Part shown: piece by piece, positions 36,361-39,547 of the stretch
Layout: the number at the start of each line of letters is the position of its first letter
Numbering within the stretch: position 1 is the stretch's first letter
NCBI GenBank assembly: GCA_938009735.1
Contig: CALLIG010000091.1
Coordinates: 1 to 39,547, forward strand
From: an uncultured Flavobacteriaceae bacterium
GTDB lineage: Bacteria > Bacteroidota > Bacteroidia > Flavobacteriales > Flavobacteriaceae
Length of the DNA stretch: 39,547 nt
Direction of reading: 5' to 3'
Notes under the pieces: model-generated
The model's input: only the letters and a program-made list of their open reading frames with translations
Database searches by the model: none
What the model was told of the DNA's origin: nothing
Program-made: the position numbers and the translations under genes

Positions 36361-37800
36361 TTATTCCCCATCAAGAAAAAAATCGTTCTTGAAACCGATA
36401 AGATAGAGCTGTTTTTTGGCCCTTGTGACCGCCGTGTATAGCCAGCGTAAATATTCCTTATCCACACCATTTGGCAAATAGGGTTGCTCCACAAAAACAG
36501 AATCCCATTGTCCTCCTTGAGATTTATGACAAGTGATTGCATATGAGAATTTTACTTGTAAAGCATTAAAGTATTTATTCCCTTTTACACCCAAGAATTT
36601 TTTATATTTCGATGTCTCACCATCATAATCTTCCATAACGCTTTGATAGAGTCGATTACCATCTTCATAAGAAAGCGAAGGGGTTACCGCTTGAATAGTA
36701 TCTAAAAGCAAAACGGTTTCAAAAGGTTTCATATTAGGATAATCAACGAGCTGCACTTTTACCTCTGCAAACTTAAAAGAGTACAATTCTTTAATAGCGA
36801 AAATTTCTAATACTTCTATGATATCACCATTAGCAATAAAACCAGCCTCAGATTTAGGCTCTAACCAAAAATAATTGTTCTTCACAACCATCATAAAATC
36901 ACCTACAGCAATTTCATTTTCTAAATACAATATGCGTTGTCGAATATTCTCATTGTACAAATTTGCTCTTTTATTAGAGCGAACGATAAATGCTGTCTCT
37001 TCTTTTCCGTTTACCGCATATGACGTATCAATGGCTTCTTGTATTTCGTTTCCATCAATTAGCCTAACTATATCTTTAAAAGGACTTACATCAAATTGAA
37101 AGCTTTCAAAAAACTCACTTTGTAATTGTTCACGAAGCATCGTTGCATTCACAAGAATTCCTGAATCTTCAGCCTGGCGTACAACTTCATCTAGCTCTAG
37201 ACGAATAACATCTTTATTATAATTCAATTCTAATTTATCAGCATCAAGTGCAGGACTCAAATCTAAATGAACAGGAGGAAGCTGAGCAGTATCGCCAATT
37301 AAAATCAATTTGCAATTATGACCAGAATATATAAATTGTAACAAATCATCTAACAAAGATCCGTTTTCAAAAAGTTTTGAATCAGCAGGTGTATCAGGAA
37401 TCATTGAGGCTTCATCGACAATAAAAATTGTATTTGTATGCTTGTTAGGTGCTAAAACAAATTGTACACCACCCCCACTTTGCTTTTTCGGAAAATATAT
37501 TTTTCTATGGATGGTGAATGCCTGAGTGTTTGAATAATTCGCCATAACCTTAGCCGCCCTACCTGTAGGTGCCATTAACACAGACTTCATTGTTGTCTGC
37601 CACAAACTATTCACTAAAGTTCCAACAAGTGTTGTTTTTCCTGTTCCGGCGAAGCCTTTTAGCAAAAAGATGGCATCTTTTTTGTTACTAAGAATAAAGG
37701 ACGCCAATTTTTGTAAAGCCACCGATTGCTTAAGTGTAGGCTCATGTGGGAATTTTTCTTTTAAAACAGCAAAAAATGAAGCGTCTGTAAGGGTTTTCAT
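36361..37800 (-). CDS. SF1B DNA helicase, RecD/Dda-like
   Basis: A 479-residue ATP-dependent helicase. Walker A is LLKGFAGTGKTTLVGTL near residue 43-59, Walker B is TIFIVDEASMIPD near 124-136, motif III is LIGDTAQLPPVHLD near 171-184, and the C-terminal motifs are AITCHKSQGGQWDSVFVE and YTAVTRAKKQLYLIG near 430-470. The arrangement matches 5'-3' helicases of the RecD2/Dda group, which act in DNA repair and restart. It has no N-terminal nuclease or RecD2 extension, so it is a short stand-alone form, common in Bacteroidetes. It is divergent from the small membrane-anchored gene across 102 bases. Confidence 0.9.
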   Translation of the reverse strand: MKTLTDASFFAVLKEKFPHEPTLKQSVALQKLASFILSNKKDAIFLLKGFAGTGKTTLVGTLVNSLWQTTMKSVLMAPTGRAAKVMANYSNTQAFTIHRKIYFPKKQSGGGVQFVLAPNKHTNTIFIVDEASMIPDTPADSKLFENGSLLDDLLQFIYSGHNCKLILIGDTAQLPPVHLDLSPALDADKLELNYNKDVIRLELDEVVRQAEDSGILVNATMLREQLQSEFFESFQFDVSPFKDIVRLIDGNEIQEAIDTSYAVNGKEETAFIVRSNKRANLYNENIRQRILYLENEIAVGDFMMVVKNNYFWLEPKSEAGFIANGDIIEVLEIFAIKELYSFKFAEVKVQLVDYPNMKPFETVLLLDTIQAVTPSLSYEDGNRLYQSVMEDYDGETSKYKKFLGVKGNKYFNALQVKFSYAITCHKSQGGQWDSVFVEQPYLPNGVDKEYLRWLYTAVTRAKKQLYLIGFKNDFFLDGE

Positions 37801-37860
37801 AGGCTGGCTAAGATAATCAGGATTTTTATGCCAAAAACTTTTACGATTGAAAAAAAAATG

Positions 37861-37868
37861 TAAATTTG
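37861..37868 (+). promoter_or_regulatory. Putative -7 box before the membrane-anchored protein gene
   Basis: TAAATTTG matches TAnnTTTG exactly, 34 bases before the ATG at 37903. The nearest TTG (37847-37849) is only 11 bases upstream, shorter than usual, so the -33 element is uncertain. Confidence 0.4.
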
Positions 37869-37902
37869 CTTAAACCTCTAAATTTAACTAACACAGAACG
37901 AA

Positions 37903-38553
37903 ATGAAGACTGGAATACAGATTTTACTTTGGATACTTTGCGGAGTATTGGCTTATTTTATTTACAACTCGATAACGGGTCCAATCAGGTTTGCGGAAGT
38001 TAAGGAAGAACGTTATGCAAAGGTGATTTCTAATTTAAAAGATATTAGAAGTTCACAAGAAGCTTATAAAAGTGTTACTGGAAAGTATGCTAACGATTTT
38101 AAAGGTTTAGTGGATTTCGTTGAGAGAGGAAATTACACGATCACACAACAAAGAGACACATCGTTCACATATTTTAATGAGGAATATAAAATTGACATGC
38201 CAAAAGATAGTGTCATGATTGATACTTTAGGTACTGTCGCAGTCCGTGATTCTCTCTTTAAAAAAGATGATCGTTATAAAACCATGATGAATGTACCTGG
38301 AGCATTAAACGGAGAGAAATTTACTATGTCATCTAAAATCATTGACAAAGGTGGTTATAAAGCTCCTGTTTTTGAAGCTACCGTACTTAAGGAAGTAGTT
38401 TTATCTGATCAACCTAAAGATTTACTTTCAAGAGAGAAAGCACAAGTAAGTGTTGAAGAAGTAAATGGTAACGCAATAACAGTAGGTTCGTTAACACAAG
38501 TTAGTACTAGTGGTAACTGGCCAGTAATCTATGACAGAAAAGAAAACAAATAA
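37903..38553 (+). CDS. Membrane-anchored hypothetical protein
   Basis: A 216-residue protein with one N-terminal membrane helix (IQILLWILCGVLAYFIY, residues 5-21) and an extracytoplasmic domain. After the helix comes a predicted helical segment (EERYAKVISNLKDIRSSQEA) resembling the N-terminal helix-linker of pilin-like and pseudopilin proteins, including a TGKYANDFKGL motif; a prepilin cleavage site is absent, so this is only a structural likeness. The rest is beta-rich with many charged residues. It overlaps the DUF3822 gene by 23 bases, and these together precede rsmD. Conserved-looking but unassigned. Confidence 0.8.
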   Translation: MKTGIQILLWILCGVLAYFIYNSITGPIRFAEVKEERYAKVISNLKDIRSSQEAYKSVTGKYANDFKGLVDFVERGNYTITQQRDTSFTYFNEEYKIDMPKDSVMIDTLGTVAVRDSLFKKDDRYKTMMNVPGALNGEKFTMSSKIIDKGGYKAPVFEATVLKEVVLSDQPKDLLSREKAQVSVEEVNGNAITVGSLTQVSTSGNWPVIYDRKENK

Positions 38554-39349
38554 TTCTACAAAAGAATTTCATAAACTGTCCATTCAAGTTAGCTTGAATG
38601 GACTTTCTTTTTGTATTGTTGATACCATCAGCGATACCATAATTAGTTCTGAAATTATAACCTTTGAGGAAGAACGAACTCCGTACGGACTTCAAAAAGG
38701 TCTTGTTGCTTTATTTGAAAAGCATCAAATCACCAAAAAGAAATTTTCTGAAGTTATAGTTGTTCATCGTAATAAGCTCTTTAGTCTCGTACCAAAGTCT
38801 TTGTTTGACGAGAACGAAATGGCAAATTATTTGAAATTCAATACCAAGATACTTGCCAATGATCATATCGACTATGATGAACTAGAAAGCTATGATATGG
38901 TAAATGTTTATGTACCGTTTACGAATGTAAACAACTACATATATGAGCTTTTCGGTGAATTTGTTTTCAAACATAGTGGAACGGTCATGGTAGAATCATT
39001 ATTGTCAACTCAGAACAATACCAAGACTCCTATATGTTTTGTACATGTTACACAGAAGCAAATGGAAGTGACGGTTATATCGCAAAAGAAATTAATGCTC
39101 TATAACAGTTTTGATTTTAACTCTAAGGAAGATTTTATCTATTACTTACTCTTTGCTTTTGAACAACTAGAATTGGATACCGAAACTACACGTTTGAAGT
39201 TGTTTGGAGATATAGAAGAAGGCGACACTATCTACAATATTTGTTATACCTACGTAAAACAAGTTTCTATATTGGTACCCTCAACTAGTTCTTATCCTAT
39301 GGATTTAGGTAAAGAATCTATCGATTTCACAGTTTTAAATACGCTCTAA
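38531..39349 (+). CDS. DUF3822-family protein
   Basis: A 272-residue cytoplasmic protein. Its start (HKLSIQVSLNGLSFCIVD) and the LFGEFVFKHSGTVMVESLL section match DUF3822, a family found in Bacteroidetes and thought by its shape to be related to actin-like ATPases; no function is established. It begins inside the end of the membrane-anchored gene and its stop codon overlaps the ATG of rsmD by one base (TAATG), so all three are translated as a coupled set. The pairing with a 16S rRNA methyltransferase suggests a link to ribosome maturation or a shared transcript only. Confidence 0.88.
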   Translation: MTEKKTNNSTKEFHKLSIQVSLNGLSFCIVDTISDTIISSEIITFEEERTPYGLQKGLVALFEKHQITKKKFSEVIVVHRNKLFSLVPKSLFDENEMANYLKFNTKILANDHIDYDELESYDMVNVYVPFTNVNNYIYELFGEFVFKHSGTVMVESLLSTQNNTKTPICFVHVTQKQMEVTVISQKKLMLYNSFDFNSKEDFIYYLLFAFEQLELDTETTRLKLFGDIEEGDTIYNICYTYVKQVSILVPSTSSYPMDLGKESIDFTVLNTL

Positions 39350-39547
39350 TGCGCATCGTTTCAGGAAAACATAAAAGCAGGCGAATCACAGCCCCTAAAA
39401 AGTTACCCGTTCGCCCAACAACTGATATGGCGAAAGAAGCCCTATTCAATATCTTAAATAATGCATACTATTTTGATGAAATAGCAGTACTTGATCTTTT
39501 TGCTGGCACAGGAAATATTTGTTATGAATTTGGCTCTAGAGGAACCA
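39349..39547 (+). CDS. rsmD: 16S rRNA (guanine966-N2)-methyltransferase, N-terminal part (cut by window edge)
   Basis: Methylates G966 of 16S rRNA. The first 66 residues are visible: MRIVSGKHKSRRITAPKK is the characteristic basic start, followed by RPTTDMAKEALFNIL and the SAM-binding DLFAGTGN at about residue 49-56. The ATG at 39349 shares a base with the DUF3822 stop. The C-terminal catalytic part lies beyond the window. Confidence 0.93.
   Translation, partial: MRIVSGKHKSRRITAPKKLPVRPTTDMAKEALFNILNNAYYFDEIAVLDLFAGTGNICYEFGSRGT

Overview
The window looks like chromosome of a marine-type member of the Flavobacteriaceae (Bacteroidetes). Supporting signs are low G+C with A-rich, Shine-Dalgarno-poor gene starts, a type IX secretion sorting domain on a large secreted protein, TAnnTTTG-type promoter boxes with an upstream TTG, and typical flavobacterial neighbours (gyrA followed by a TPR lipoprotein-like gene and divergent from clpC; DUF3822 next to rsmD; DUF4126; a Bacteroidetes-type integrase). 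No species is claimed.

Layout. Positions 1-3291 (minus strand) hold a galactose operon: a sodium/solute symporter, galK and the 5' part of galT. A tyrosine recombinase (3560-4801) stands alone between this operon and a two-tRNA unit (Ser-GCU then Pro-UGG, minus strand) that has a good promoter and a 34-bp perfectly palindromic terminator. Next come pgpH (membrane HD phosphodiesterase), an acetyl-CoA acetyltransferase plus an NlpC/P60 hydrolase, and the gyrA-TPR pair divergent from clpC. A small orphan gene sits between two strong terminators, followed by the bifunctional NAD(P)HX repair enzyme.

From 18.6 to 24.0 kb lies the threonine operon thrA-thrB-thrC. It is preceded by a previously unannotated 29-codon Thr-rich leader peptide and interrupted between thrB and thrC by a small four-helix-bundle (23S rRNA intervening-sequence-type) gene whose flanks are inverted, degenerate short repeats. 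Behind it are gcvT, a glutaminase gene overlapping it by 4 bases, an SDR gene starting with TTG, a pterin carbinolamine dehydratase, ten perfect copies of a heptamer repeat, and a YebC-family gene.

From 28.2 to 39.5 kb there is a 1166-residue T9SS cargo protein with a lamin-tail domain and three copies of a ~114-residue module, a small exported protein, and a minus-strand cluster that includes kdsB, a HAD phosphatase and a KdnB-like Kdo 8-oxidase (lipid A core sugar chemistry) with a DUF4126 membrane protein and a PlsC-type acyltransferase. An SF1B helicase follows. The last block is an overlapping trio: a small membrane-anchored protein, DUF3822 and the start of rsmD.

The most interesting items are the Thr leader (probable attenuation control of thrABC), the four-helix-bundle cassette inside the thr operon, and the kdsB-HAD-kdnB cluster suggesting 8-amino-Kdo or a related modified Kdo. 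Nothing here resembles a CRISPR array, prophage or defence island.
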